Part shown: positions 1 to 9,745 of the stretch, one piece after another
Numbering within the stretch: the stretch's first letter is position 1
Layout: every line of letters begins with the position of its first letter
Assembly: GCF_900091435.1 (NCBI RefSeq)
Contig: NZ_FMCS01000009.1
Coordinates: 62,001-126,000, forward strand
Length of the DNA: 64,000 nt
Source: Micromonospora chaiyaphumensis
GTDB lineage: Bacteria; Actinomycetota; Actinomycetes; Mycobacteriales; Micromonosporaceae
Reading direction: 5' to 3'
Made by a program: the position numbers and the translations under genes
Notes under the pieces: model-generated
The model's input: the letters and a program-made list of their open reading frames with translations, nothing else
What the model was told of the DNA's origin: nothing
Databases searched by the model: none

Positions 1-61
1 GGGACGCGCCGGACGGCGCGGCGGCCACGCGGGACGGCGGCGCCGCGGCACCGAGGGGGCG

Positions 62-532
62 TCAGCTCCAGGCGCGGGGATCGGCGGCGAGGTCGTTGAC
101 CCGGCCGGGCAGGCTGCCGCTGGCCACGTCGGCGATGGTGACCAGTTCGAGGATCTCCCTCTCGCTGGCCCGCAGGGCGATCCACACGTCCTGGAGGGCG
201 CGCGCCGCGCCCTGGTAGCCGAGCTGCTCGGGGCGCTGGCCGCGCACGTGCGCCAGCGGGCCGTCGATCACCCGGATCACCTCGGCGAGGGAGATCTCGG
301 TGGCGGGCCGGGCCAGCCAGTAGCCGCCCTCGGGGCCGCGCTGGGCGTGCACGATCCCGCCCCGGCGCAGCTGGAGCAGGATGCTCTCGAGGAACTTCGG
401 CGGAATCTCCTGGGCGCGCGCGATCTGCTCGGCGGTCACCGGCCGGCTCCGCCCGGCGGCCGCGCCGTCGGCGACCGAGGCCAGCTCGGCGGCCGCGCGG
501 AGGGCGTAGTCGACCCGAGCGGAGAGGCGCAT
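62..532 (-). CDS. Rrf2-family transcriptional regulator
   Basis: A 156-residue Rrf2-type winged-helix DNA-binding protein. The N-terminus (RLSARVDYALRAAAELA) and the central GGIVHAQRGPEGGYWLARP wing are typical of the family, followed by an EISLAEVIRVIDGP helix. There is no cysteine anywhere, so it cannot hold the Fe-S cluster of IscR/NsrR members and is more like the CymR-type, cofactor-free branch; its effector is unknown. No Shine-Dalgarno site precedes the ATG, but a TAACCT hexamer ends 7 nt upstream on the coding strand, so the mRNA is probably leaderless. It stands alone, 72 nt from the thioesterase gene, whose 3' end faces its start. Confidence 0.85.
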   Translation of the reverse strand: MRLSARVDYALRAAAELASVADGAAAGRSRPVTAEQIARAQEIPPKFLESILLQLRRGGIVHAQRGPEGGYWLARPATEISLAEVIRVIDGPLAHVRGQRPEQLGYQGAARALQDVWIALRASEREILELVTIADVASGSLPGRVNDLAADPRAWS

Positions 533-603
533 GCCGGCAAGGTTAGTCGCCTGGTCAGCCGCCCGGTTTCCCGACCCTCGGCCGAACGGTCACGGTTGCC
601 GGC

Positions 604-1484
604 TCAGGCGCCGACCCGGCGCAGCAGCCCCTCCTGCACGGCGCTGGCGATGTGCCGGCCGTCGGTGGTGAACATCCGGCCCGTGGCCAGGCCACGGGCG
701 CCGGACGCGGACGGGCTCCAGCAGTCGTAGAGGAACCACTCGTCGGCCCGGAACGACCGGTGGAACCACAGCGCGTGGTCGAGGCTGGCGCCCACCACTC
801 CCCCGGGCCCCCACACCTCGCCGTGTACCGACAGCACCGAGTCGAGCAGGGTCAGGTCGGAGGCGTAGGTGAGGGCGCAGGCGTGCAGCAGCGGGTCGTC
901 GGGGAGCTTGCCGTCGAGGCGCATCCAGACCCGCTGGTGGGGTTCGGCGGGGCGGTCGCCGGGGCGTACCCAGCCGGGCTCGCCGACGTAGCGCACGTCG
1001 ATGGGGCGCGGGATCTGGCCCCAGATGCCGAGCCGCTCCGGGTAGCGGGAGAGCCGGTCGGTCATGGTCGGCACGTCGTCGGGCGCCGGGACGTCGGGCG
1101 GGACCGGCGCGTGGTGGTCCAGCCCCTCCTCCTGCCGCTGGAACGACGCCGACATGAAGAAGATCGGCTTGTCGTGCTGCAGCGCCACCGAGCGGCGCAC
1201 CGAGAAGGAGCGGCCGTCCCGGACGTTCTCCACCTGGTATTCGATCGGCTCGGCGGGATCGCCGGGGCGGACGAAGTAGCCGTGCAGGGAGTGCACGAAG
1301 CGCTCCGGGTCGACGGTGCGCCCGGCGGCGACCAGGGCCTGGCCGGCGACCTGGCCGCCGTAGACGCGCTGCGGGCCCACCGGCGGGCTGATCCCCCGGA
1401 AGGCCATCGCGCCGGTCTGGTCGAGGTCCAGTACCTCCAGGAGCTGGTCGACCGCGGCCTGCCCGGTCGCCGCCGGACCCTCGC

Positions 1485-1488
<4 letters not shown>
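604..1488 (-). CDS. tesB: Acyl-CoA thioesterase II (TesB-like)
   Basis: Double hot-dog acyl-CoA thioesterase, 294 residues, which hydrolyses acyl-CoA to free fatty acid and CoA in the cytosol. The first hot-dog half has the LHGYFVRPGDP motif and a GRSFSVRRSVALQ strand. The second half carries LDHALWFHR and the YDCWSPSASGARGLATGRM segment expected near the active site. Length matches the family (about 285-300). The GTG start overlaps the stop of the upstream pyruvate kinase gene by four bases (GTGA), so the two are probably translationally coupled. The pyk-tesB pairing is common in actinobacteria. Confidence 0.93.
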
Positions 1489-2933
<1,445 letters not shown>

Positions 2934-3175
2934 CAGGCTAGTCTCTCCTCCGGGTCGACCTGCCGGCCGACCCCTTTCGGACTGCGGAACAGTTGTCCAA
3001 CGACGCGCGATGACCCGCGCCGGCGGGCGGTGGGAAACCGCACCGGGACGTCGTGTGTGGCGGGCATCGGCGACCGCGCGGCGGAAATCGTACCGCTCGC
3101 GTTCATCCCCCGGCGGGGGTGCTCCCGGAGATCGACCGGCGCCGCGGGGACCCGGTGACGCGCGGGGGCGGCGGG

Positions 3176-3541
3176 TCAGCTCTGCGTCTTGGCGAGCGGG
3201 AACTCCAGCGAGCCGGCCGGGCAGAGGAAGGTGAGCACCTCGACGCGGTAGAGCCCGGCCTGCACCGCCGGGTCGGCCTCCATGACGCTGCGGACGTCGT
3301 CGACCGAGCCGGTGCGGGCCAGGCCGAAGCCGATCGGCGGGTCCGGCTCGCGGGCCGGGCCGTCCACCGAGCCGTCGACGAGGACGATGCCCCGCCGTTG
3401 CAGCGCCTGGATGTGCCGCAGGTGCTCGGCCTGGAGCCGCTGCACGGTCTCGTCCGGTAGCGCCCGGCCCGACGGTCCCGGGTAGAGCACGATGCACTCG
3501 TACGTGTCGAGCGCGAAGTCGAGCCGTGGCGTCGCGGCCAT
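3176..3541 (-). CDS. YciI-like (DGPF-type) protein
   Basis: A 121-residue protein of the YciI-like alpha/beta fold. Visible hallmarks are the LRHIQALQRRGIVLVDGSVD segment, a central GFGLARTGSVDDVRSVMEADP strand-helix and the C-terminal AGLYRVEVLTFLCPAG strand. Family members are small cytosolic proteins related to muconolactone isomerase, and most have no assigned reaction; none is claimed here. The ATG was preferred over an in-frame GTG 6 nt upstream because GGAGG lies 5 nt before the ATG. It is monocistronic and faces away from the aldo/keto reductase gene. Confidence 0.8.
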   Translation of the reverse strand: MAATPRLDFALDTYECIVLYPGPSGRALPDETVQRLQAEHLRHIQALQRRGIVLVDGSVDGPAREPDPPIGFGLARTGSVDDVRSVMEADPAVQAGLYRVEVLTFLCPAGSLEFPLAKTQS

Positions 3542-3717
3542 GCGCACCTCCAGACCACCGTCCCGCCCAGCGTCGCACGGCGGTCGCCGCCCCGGGGTCG
3601 CTCACGGCAAACTGGCGGGAACACCCGCCCCGGGACGTTGACGGCGGCGATTCGCGGGAAAGACTTCCGGTCGGGGCGGTGACCGCCGCCCCGACGACGA
3701 CGTTCAGGAGGACCGCC

Positions 3718-4584
3718 ATGGCGACCAGCACCGGGCCCGCGAAGGCCTCGGGCACCTACCGGATCGGCGGTGACCTCCAGGTCGACCGGCTCGGCTACGG
3801 GGCCATGCAGCTCACCGGCCCCGGCGTGTGGGGCGATCCGAAGGACCCCGCCGAGGCGGTCCGGGTGCTGCGCCGGGCGTACGAGCTGGGCGTGACCTTC
3901 ATCGACACCGCCGACTCCTACGGCCCCTTCGTGAGCGAGCTGCTGATCCGGGAGGCGCTGCACCCGTACGCCGAGGATCTGGTCATCGCGACCAAGGCCG
4001 GGCTGACCCGCTCCGGCCCGGGCGACTGGCGGCCGGTGGGCCGCCCCGAGTACCTGCGCCAGCAGTGCGAGCTGAGCCTGCGCCACCTGGGTCTGGACTG
4101 CATCCCGCTCTACCAGCTGCACCGGATCGACGCGAAGGTGCCGCTGGAGGACCAGCTCGGCGAGCTGGCGCTGCTCCAGCAGGAGGGGAAGGTGCGGCAC
4201 ATCGGGCTCTCCGAGGTGACGGTCGAGCAGATCGAGGCGGCCCAGCGGATCACCCCGATCGTCTCGGTGCAGAACCTCTACAACCTGGCCGACCGCAGCG
4301 CGGAGGACGTGCTGGAGCACTGCGAGCGCAACGACCTGGCCTTCATCCCCTGGTTCCCGATCGCCACCGGCAACCTGGCCCGGCCGGGCGGCCCGCTGGA
4401 CGCGATCTCCACCGACCACGGCGCGACGCCCGCGCAGCTCGCCCTCGCCTGGCTGTTGCGCCGGTCGCCGGTCATGCTTCCCATCCCGGGTACGTCCTCC
4501 GTGGCGCACCTGGAGGAGAACGTCGCCGCGGCCGAGGTGCGGCTCACCGACGACGAGTTCGAGTCGCTCGCCAAGGCGACCTGA
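3718..4584 (+). CDS. Aldo/keto reductase
   Basis: NAD(P)H-dependent oxidoreductase with a TIM barrel, 288 residues. The catalytic tetrad can be followed: Asp and Tyr in FIDTADSYGPF, Lys in VIATKAG, His in YQLHRID. The cofactor-binding end reads LLRRSPVMLPIPGTSSVAHLEENV in two parts around the usual IPGT motif. The start is set by AGGAGGA ending 5 nt before the ATG. The substrate cannot be inferred. The gene lies 76 nt upstream of a GMC oxidoreductase on the same strand and might share a transcript, although no overlap or coupling is present. Confidence 0.93.
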   Translation: MATSTGPAKASGTYRIGGDLQVDRLGYGAMQLTGPGVWGDPKDPAEAVRVLRRAYELGVTFIDTADSYGPFVSELLIREALHPYAEDLVIATKAGLTRSGPGDWRPVGRPEYLRQQCELSLRHLGLDCIPLYQLHRIDAKVPLEDQLGELALLQQEGKVRHIGLSEVTVEQIEAAQRITPIVSVQNLYNLADRSAEDVLEHCERNDLAFIPWFPIATGNLARPGGPLDAISTDHGATPAQLALAWLLRRSPVMLPIPGTSSVAHLEENVAAAEVRLTDDEFESLAKAT

Positions 4585-4660
4585 GCCGGCCCTTTCCGTA
4601 GCGTGACCGAGCCGCTACCGTCAGAGGGATTCTCACGCCCGGGACGAGTGGGGGTCCGGA

Positions 4661-6244
4661 GTGGACGGTTTCGACTATGTCATCGTCGGTGCCGGTGCGG
4701 CCGGGTGTGTGCTGGCCAACCGGCTCACCGAGGACCCGGGCACCCGGGTCCTCCTGATCGAGGCGGGTGGCTGGGACCGCAGCCCCTTCGTACGCGTACC
4801 CAAGGCGTTCGCCCGCCTCATGGACGACCCGCGCACCGCCTGGCACTATCCGGCGACCGTGGCACCGGGCCGGAGCGAGACCTGGCAGCGGGGCCGGCTG
4901 GTCGGCGGCTCGACGGCGATCAACGGCATGATCTGGAGCCGCGGCGCGGCGGCGGACTGGGACGCGCTGGCGCCCCTCGGCTGGGGCTGGTCCACCCTGC
5001 GGCCGATCTTCGAACGGCTGGAGGACCACCCGTCGCGCGGCGGCGGCGGCGCGGTGCGGCTGTCCGTCGCCACCGGCACCGACCCGCTCTGCGAGGAGAT
5101 GCTGGCGACCGGGGCGGAGTTGGGCTGGCGCCGCGTCGACGACCTCGACGCCGGCGACGGCGACGGCGAGCGGATCGGCTACGCCACGGCCACCATCCAC
5201 GCCGGGCGCCGGGTCACCGCCGCCGACGCCTTCCTGCATCCGGTGCGGAAGCGGCCCAACCTGACCGTCGCGGTCGGCAGCGTCGCGCTGCGGGTGCTCG
5301 TGGAGGACGGGCGGGCGGTCGGCGTACGGGTCGCGCACCGGGGGCGGGAGGCCGACCACCGGGCGGCCGCCGAGGTGATCCTCGCGGCGGGCGCCCTGGC
5401 CACCCCGCAACTCCTGCAGGTCTCCGGCATCGGGCCCGCCGACACGCTCCGCTCCGCCGGCGTCCCGGTGCTGCTCGACCGGCCCCGGGTGGGGGCGGGC
5501 CTGCGGGAGCACCGGCCGATCCCCGTGCAGTACCGGCTCGCGGAGCCCGGCGGCTACAACGCCCGGCTGGGCAGCCGGCTCGGGCAGGCCCGTGCCGCCC
5601 TGCGCTACCTGACCACCCGGGGCGGCCCGCTCGCCCTGCCGGTGATGGACGTCGCGGCCCACCTGAAGTCCCGTCCGGAGCTGGACCGCCCGGACGTCCA
5701 CCTGCTGATGGCGCCCTTCTCGGCGGCGCCCCGGCGCCCCGGCCGCGCGCTGGAACTGGAGCGGGAGCCGGGCCTGCTGTGCCTGGCCACGGTGACCCGG
5801 CCCGACAGCGAGGGCAGCCTCGCCGTCACCGGCCCCGACCCCCGCACGCCGCCCGCGATCGTGGCGAACTACTTCGCCACCGCGCACGACCGCCGGGTCG
5901 CCGTGGACGCGGTCCGCCGCACGCGGGAACTGTTCGCCACCGGGCCGATCGCCAAGCGGATCGCGGCGGAGACCCTGCCCGGGCCGGCGGTCCAGACCGA
6001 CGAGGAGATCGTCGAGGCCGGGCGGGTGCACGGCTACTGCGGCTACCACGCCATCGGCACGTGCGCCATGGGCGCCGACGACGAGCACGTCGTCGATCCC
6101 CAGCTCCGGGTGCGCGGGGTGGCCGGGCTGCGGGTGGTCGACGCGTCCGTGTTCCCGGCGCTGGTGTCGGGCTGGACCAGCGCGCCCGTGACCGCGCTGG
6201 CCTGGCGGGCCGCCGACCTCATCCTCGGCCGGACCACGGAATGA
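4661..6244 (+). CDS. GMC-family FAD oxidoreductase
   Basis: FAD-dependent glucose-methanol-choline oxidoreductase of 527 residues. The N-terminal dinucleotide motif VIVGAGAAGCVLANRLTE is followed by LLIEAG; the GMC signature region is RGRLVGGSTAINGMIWSRG; a second signature lies near GALATPQLLQVSGIGP. The C-terminal catalytic histidine is in GYCGYHAIGTCAMG. The closest well-known relatives by layout are choline dehydrogenase/alcohol oxidase types, but the substrate is not readable. The GTG start is followed at once by the FAD strand, as usual. It converges on a secreted lipase gene across a hairpin terminator. Confidence 0.92.
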   Translation: MDGFDYVIVGAGAAGCVLANRLTEDPGTRVLLIEAGGWDRSPFVRVPKAFARLMDDPRTAWHYPATVAPGRSETWQRGRLVGGSTAINGMIWSRGAAADWDALAPLGWGWSTLRPIFERLEDHPSRGGGGAVRLSVATGTDPLCEEMLATGAELGWRRVDDLDAGDGDGERIGYATATIHAGRRVTAADAFLHPVRKRPNLTVAVGSVALRVLVEDGRAVGVRVAHRGREADHRAAAEVILAAGALATPQLLQVSGIGPADTLRSAGVPVLLDRPRVGAGLREHRPIPVQYRLAEPGGYNARLGSRLGQARAALRYLTTRGGPLALPVMDVAAHLKSRPELDRPDVHLLMAPFSAAPRRPGRALELEREPGLLCLATVTRPDSEGSLAVTGPDPRTPPAIVANYFATAHDRRVAVDAVRRTRELFATGPIAKRIAAETLPGPAVQTDEEIVEAGRVHGYCGYHAIGTCAMGADDEHVVDPQLRVRGVAGLRVVDASVFPALVSGWTSAPVTALAWRAADLILGRTTE

Positions 6245-6249
6245 CCGAG

Positions 6250-6284
6250 GGCTCGACGGCCGCCGGCGCGGCGACCGTCGAGCC
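6250..6284. terminator. Hairpin terminator between GMC oxidoreductase and lipase genes
   Basis: A perfect 10-bp stem (GGCTCGACGG with CCGTCGAGCC) flanks a 15-nt GC-rich loop, just after the stop at 6244 and just before the opposing stop at 6295. Its position between convergent genes suggests a bidirectional terminator. No U-tract is present, as is normal in high-GC actinobacteria. Confidence 0.6.
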
Positions 6285-6294
6285 TGGACCGAGC

Positions 6295-7128
6295 TCAGAC
6301 CGCGAAGCAGTTGGGGCGGATCGCGGCGTCGGCGAGCACCTGCCGCACGACGCTGTACGTGGTGCCGTCGAGGACCAGGCCCAGGTGGCCGACGATCCGC
6401 AGCGGGCACCACGCCTGCACCAGGACGTTGGTGGCGCCGTCGGCGAGCGCGGCGTTGTCGACCGGGCGGACCAACTCGTCCTGCCAGGTTCGGACGGTGG
6501 TCCAGCGGACCGCGCCCGGGGTGTCGTCCCCGCCGTTCAGGTCGGCCAGGAAGCTGGAGCCGATGGACATCTGCTGGCAGGCGACGATGCCCGCGCAGCT
6601 GCCCAGTCCCAGGAAGCTGATGATGTTGGCGACGTAGGTGCCCTGCTGCGGGCTGCCCAGGCTGACGTAGTGGCCGACCTTGGCGGCGCCGCCGAGGAAC
6701 TTGACGTACCAGCGGGAGACCAGGCCGCCCTCGGAGTGGGTGACCAGGTCCACCTTGGCCGCCCCGGTGGTGGCGCGGACCTGGTCCACGTAGGACGAGA
6801 GGGCGCGGGCGGACTCGCGGATGTCGCCGAACCCGAGGTTCGGCAACTGGTAGATGGAGACCCGGTAGCCGTCGGCCCGCAGGCGGGCGGCGATCGGCTC
6901 GTAGGCGATGGAGATCCCGATGAGGCCGCCGACCACGACGACCGGGTTGGCGCCCGCGGCGGCGAAACCGACGGCGTCGGCCTGGGCGGCCTCGCCGTTG
7001 CCGGCGGTGGTGGTGGTCGCGGTGGTGGTGGTGGCCGTTTCGGTGGTGGGCTCGGCGAGGGCGGCGGTGGCCGGGACGAGCAGGGCGGTGACGGCGGTGG
7101 TGGCGGCCAGGATCGTTCGGAGCAGCAT
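6295..7128 (-). CDS. Secreted lipase/esterase, alpha/beta-hydrolase
   Basis: A 277-residue exported alpha/beta-hydrolase. Residues 1-25 form a Sec signal peptide (LLRTILAATTAVTALLVP, then ATAALA at the likely cleavage site), followed by a Thr/Glu-rich linker. The mature part starts with NPVVVVGGLIG (oxyanion strand). The predicted nucleophile is Ser132 in THSEGG, where the first Gly of the usual GxSxG is Thr. The C-terminal VGHLGLVLDG could supply the catalytic His. Cys residues may form disulfides outside the cell. The ATG was chosen because GGAGG lies 8 nt upstream; the GTG 9 nt earlier overlaps that site. Similar to actinobacterial extracellular triacylglycerol lipases. Confidence 0.85.
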   Translation of the reverse strand: MLLRTILAATTAVTALLVPATAALAEPTTETATTTTATTTTAGNGEAAQADAVGFAAAGANPVVVVGGLIGISIAYEPIAARLRADGYRVSIYQLPNLGFGDIRESARALSSYVDQVRATTGAAKVDLVTHSEGGLVSRWYVKFLGGAAKVGHYVSLGSPQQGTYVANIISFLGLGSCAGIVACQQMSIGSSFLADLNGGDDTPGAVRWTTVRTWQDELVRPVDNAALADGATNVLVQAWCPLRIVGHLGLVLDGTTYSVVRQVLADAAIRPNCFAV

Positions 7129-7317
7129 GGGCTGCACCTCCGGTGGGAGGCCCCGGTGTACCGGGAGGACGGGTGGGGGGATCCGATCGATCGTGGAAAC
7201 GATGATGCGTGTCCGATTTCACACACGTCAATGGAAAGTTACGCGCGGGTAACCCGTTGTTCCACTGAGAGCACAAATCGGCGTATCGGACAACAGCCAC
7301 GGTGGTCGAGGGATGGC

Positions 7318-8679
7318 ATGCTGGGCGCCGTGTCCGCCCCACCACCGCCGGAGAAGCCGCTCCGGGTGATGCCCTGGTGGTCGGCGCTGCTCGGGCTGCT
7401 GATCGCCGTCCTGCTCGGCTGGCTGGTGCTGGACTGGCTGCTCGCCGAGGCCGACCGGGCCGCCCAGCCCGACACCCGGGCCACGCTGCGCGTCGACGCC
7501 ATCCGCACCGGCCTCACCGTGGTCGCCGGCACCGGCGGCGGGCTGGCACTGCTGTTCGCCGCCCGCCGGCAGTGGATCAGCGAGCGCGGGCAACGCCACC
7601 AGGAGGCCGTCGCCGCCCGCGACCAGGCGCACCGCGACCGGGTGCAGGCGCACGCCGAGGCGGTCGCCGAGGCCGGTCAGCGGCACCAGGAACGGCAGGC
7701 CACCGCCGCCGAGCACGACGCCGCCGAGCGGCGGCTCACCGAGCTGTACGTCCGGGCCATCGAGCTGGTCGGCAGCGACAATCCCGCGGTACGCCTCGGC
7801 GGCCTGCACGCCCTGGAACGGCTCGGTCAGGACAACCCGGGGCAGCGGCCGACGATCGTGGCGGTGCTCTGCGCGTACCTCCGGATGCCGGCGCCCGGCG
7901 ACCCGCGCGAGACCGAGGTGCGCCGCACCGCGCAGCGGATGCTCACCCGGCACCTGCACGCGGACCAGGACGGCTGGTGGCCCGGCATCGCGCTGGACCT
8001 GACCGGCGCCCGGCTGGACGGCTTCGACGCGGCCGGCTGCACCCTGGTCGACCTGGACCTCACGGGCGCGGTCTGCACCGGCACCACCAGCTTCGCGGGG
8101 GCCGTCGTGCATGGACGGCTGCGGTTGACCGCCGAGTTCGCGGACGTCGTGTTCGACGACCTCACGGGCGACGCCGAACTCGTGCTGGACGACGCCCGGT
8201 TCACGGGCCGGGCGAGCTTCGACCGGGCCGACCTCGGCGGCGGGCTGTCCTGCCGCGGGACGACCTTCGGCGAGGTCTCCTTCCGCGGCGCCACGCTGCG
8301 GCAGCCGAGCAGCTTCGACCGGGCCGCGTTCGCCGACAACGCCAGCTTCCGGGAGGCCGTGTTCCTGGGCGGGCTGTCCATGGAGCACGCCACCTTCGCG
8401 ACGTACGCGGGCTTCCGCCGGGCACGGTTCGCCGACCTGGCGCTGTTCCGCTGGACCGAGTTCGGCGCGGAGGCCTGGTTCGAGGGGGCCCGCTTCGAGG
8501 GGGCCGCCAACTTCGGCCGCGCCGTGTTCCACGGGCGGGCCCGCTTCGAGGGCGCGGTGTTCGCCCGCCGGCCGCTGGTCGACCAGGCCCGCGCGTCGAC
8601 GTCGATGACCCACGTCTGGCCACCCGACACGACCGTGGGCCGGCGCGACGACGAGTGGCTCGTCCTCACCGACCCCTGA
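7318..8679 (+). CDS. Membrane-anchored pentapeptide-repeat protein
   Basis: A 453-residue protein with three parts. Residues about 19-41 and 62-85 are two membrane helices (WSALLGLLIAVLLGWLVLDW and a Gly-rich second one). A charged His/Glu/Arg-rich coiled coil follows, leading into a conserved HALERLGQDNP region. From about residue 220 to the end there are pentapeptide repeats of the A(D/N)Lxx and xxFxxAxF kinds, for example FEGARFEGAANFGRAVF, which should fold as a right-handed quadrilateral beta-helix. The role is unknown; the layout (two TM, coiled coil, beta-helix) recurs in actinobacteria. GAGG lies a few bases before the ATG; a GTG 12 nt downstream is an alternative start. Confidence 0.8.
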   Translation: MLGAVSAPPPPEKPLRVMPWWSALLGLLIAVLLGWLVLDWLLAEADRAAQPDTRATLRVDAIRTGLTVVAGTGGGLALLFAARRQWISERGQRHQEAVAARDQAHRDRVQAHAEAVAEAGQRHQERQATAAEHDAAERRLTELYVRAIELVGSDNPAVRLGGLHALERLGQDNPGQRPTIVAVLCAYLRMPAPGDPRETEVRRTAQRMLTRHLHADQDGWWPGIALDLTGARLDGFDAAGCTLVDLDLTGAVCTGTTSFAGAVVHGRLRLTAEFADVVFDDLTGDAELVLDDARFTGRASFDRADLGGGLSCRGTTFGEVSFRGATLRQPSSFDRAAFADNASFREAVFLGGLSMEHATFATYAGFRRARFADLALFRWTEFGAEAWFEGARFEGAANFGRAVFHGRARFEGAVFARRPLVDQARASTSMTHVWPPDTTVGRRDDEWLVLTDP

Positions 8680-8691
8680 TCACCACCATCC

Positions 8692-8955
8692 TCAGCTCCC
8701 CAGCGCCTGGACCTTGGCGATCGTCTCCTGGACGTGCTGCCGGGCCGGCTCACCGCCCTGCGCGGCCTGGGTGAGCGCCTGCCGGTAGGCGTCGATCATG
8801 TTGAGCAGCGGTCCCGCCGCCACGCCCTCCAGCGCGCCGGCCACCAGTGCCCGGGCCTCGGCGGCGTCCTGCGCGGCGGCGGCCGTCCGGGCCTTTGCCT
8901 CGTCCAGCTTCTGGGCCGCCGCCGCCAGCCTCGCGATGATGTCCGCTGCGCTCAC
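8692..8955 (-). CDS. Small all-helical protein, Ala-rich coiled coil
   Basis: An 87-residue, strongly alpha-helical protein with no cysteine, signal peptide or membrane segment. It begins SAADIIARLAAAAQKLDEAK and continues with long Ala/Glu/Gln helices separated by a PLLNMIDAYRQAL segment. Size and helical hairpin character resemble small actinobacterial families such as DUF6244, and loosely WXG100-like proteins, but there is no WxG motif, so secretion by a type VII system is not claimed. The GTG start has GGAGGG 4-9 nt upstream. Its neighbours are a short GntR regulator and, beyond it, an FtsK/EccC-like ATPase locus. Confidence 0.7.
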   Translation of the reverse strand: MSAADIIARLAAAAQKLDEAKARTAAAAQDAAEARALVAGALEGVAAGPLLNMIDAYRQALTQAAQGGEPARQHVQETIAKVQALGS

Positions 8956-8986
8956 GCGCCCTCCCCGATGTCGGATCGACCGGCAG

Positions 8987-9205
8987 TCAGCGCTCCGCCA
9001 CGAAGACGCCTACGCCGCCCACACCTTCCACCAAACCCTCGATCTTGAGGGCGTTGATAGCCTGCCGCACGACAATGGCAGAGACGTCGTGCTGGCGGCA
9101 GAGTTCTGACGTGGACGGCAACTTGTCGCCCGGCGCGAGGTCGCCGGACTCGATCTGCGCGCGGATGCCGTCGGCGATCTGCGCCCATTTGGCTTTGGCG
9201 GGCAT
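8987..9205 (-). CDS. Short GntR-family regulator (winged helix only)
   Basis: A 72-residue protein consisting almost only of a GntR-type winged helix: KWAQIADGIRAQIESGDLAPGDKLPS, then the recognition helix region AIVVRQAINALKIEGLVEG and the wing GVGVFVAER. It lacks any effector/oligomerisation domain (FadR, HutC, MocR types all have one), so it may bind DNA as a bare dimer or need a partner. The ATG used has GGGAG 6 nt upstream; an in-frame ATG at 9232 with GGAG at 9 nt is possible and would add nine residues. An AT-richer segment with repeats lies directly upstream and may be its own operator. Confidence 0.75.
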   Translation of the reverse strand: MPAKAKWAQIADGIRAQIESGDLAPGDKLPSTSELCRQHDVSAIVVRQAINALKIEGLVEGVGGVGVFVAER

Positions 9206-9249
9206 TGGTGTCTCCCAGGTCTGCACCGCCATTCGATCACGCTCCAGCT

Positions 9250-9301
9250 TGTTATAGCAAGCAATGTGCGGAGGGTGCTTGCGCATGCATGACCTGTTAT
9301 A
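9250..9301. promoter_or_regulatory. Candidate operator/promoter of the short GntR gene
   Basis: In an unusually AT-rich patch upstream of the GntR gene, TGTTATA occurs twice (9250-9256 and 9295-9301). Between them lies an inverted repeat GCAAGC (9257-9262) / GCTTGC (9277-9282). Read on the minus strand the proximal copy gives TATAAC, a good -10 hexamer for the regulator. Paired repeats around a promoter suggest autoregulation; this is inference from position. Confidence 0.4.
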
Positions 9302-9466
9302 TACGCTCCCCCTGACCGGCTCCCAGGTCTGCAAACCCGAGTTGGTCGTTCCCACCGCGCAGAGCGCCCGGCCGGCCGGTCCCCCTGGACGGCCGGGCGT
9401 GCCCGTGGCCTCCCGGCGGTCACCCGTCGCGCCCGACCTCTCCCCCGCCCCGGCAAGGAGACCAAC

Positions 9467-9745
9467 ATGGACGACGCCGAAGATCCGTCGACGCTCGGTG
9501 GAACACCATGGGTGTCACGGGATCCGGATGACACCCATAGCGTTCCACCGACCGGCCGGGCGGGCCGCGACGGCCGGCGGACCTTCGTGTCGCGGCAGGA
9601 TCTGGAGGACGCCGACGACGTCCTCTTCGCCCATCCGCCCCGGAAGGTGACCCGGTGGCTGTGCGGCTGCGGCGAGGAGTACCCGTGCACGGAGGTGCGC
9701 TTCGCCCAACTGGTCCGCCACGCGCGCGTGCGACCCGCCTCCTGA
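9467..9745 (+). CDS. Small Cys-motif protein of unknown function
   Basis: A 92-residue protein with a strong ribosome-binding site (AAGGAG, 6 nt before the ATG). The C-terminal half, RKVTRWLCGCGEEYPCTEVR, has three cysteines spaced C-x-C-x5-C and could bind a metal together with a nearby His (VRHARVR). No family is recognised. The N-terminal half (residues about 11-28) is encoded by a 53-bp palindromic repeat read in frame, which looks like an inserted repeat rather than ancestral coding sequence. The stop codon abuts the stop of the convergent membrane-protein gene (TGA then TCA). If the N-terminal part is junk, only the C-terminal 45 residues may be functional. Confidence 0.6.
   Translation: MDDAEDPSTLGGTPWVSRDPDDTHSVPPTGRAGRDGRRTFVSRQDLEDADDVLFAHPPRKVTRWLCGCGEEYPCTEVRFAQLVRHARVRPAS
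9497..9549. repeat. Palindromic REP-like element inside a coding sequence
   Basis: Two 21-bp arms at 9497-9517 and 9529-9549 are inverted copies of one another, matching at 18 of 21 positions; the only mismatch is a 3-bp block. The 11-nt loop contains GGATCC. The arms begin GGTGGAAC and end GGGTGTCA. The element lies wholly inside the 92-aa gene and keeps its frame open. Confidence 0.75.

Noticed and set aside
2934..3755. Open reading frame extending pyruvate kinase to 756 residues
   Set aside because: Homology begins at the ATG at 2933; the upstream part is low-complexity Arg/Pro/Gly translation typical of non-coding high-GC frames.
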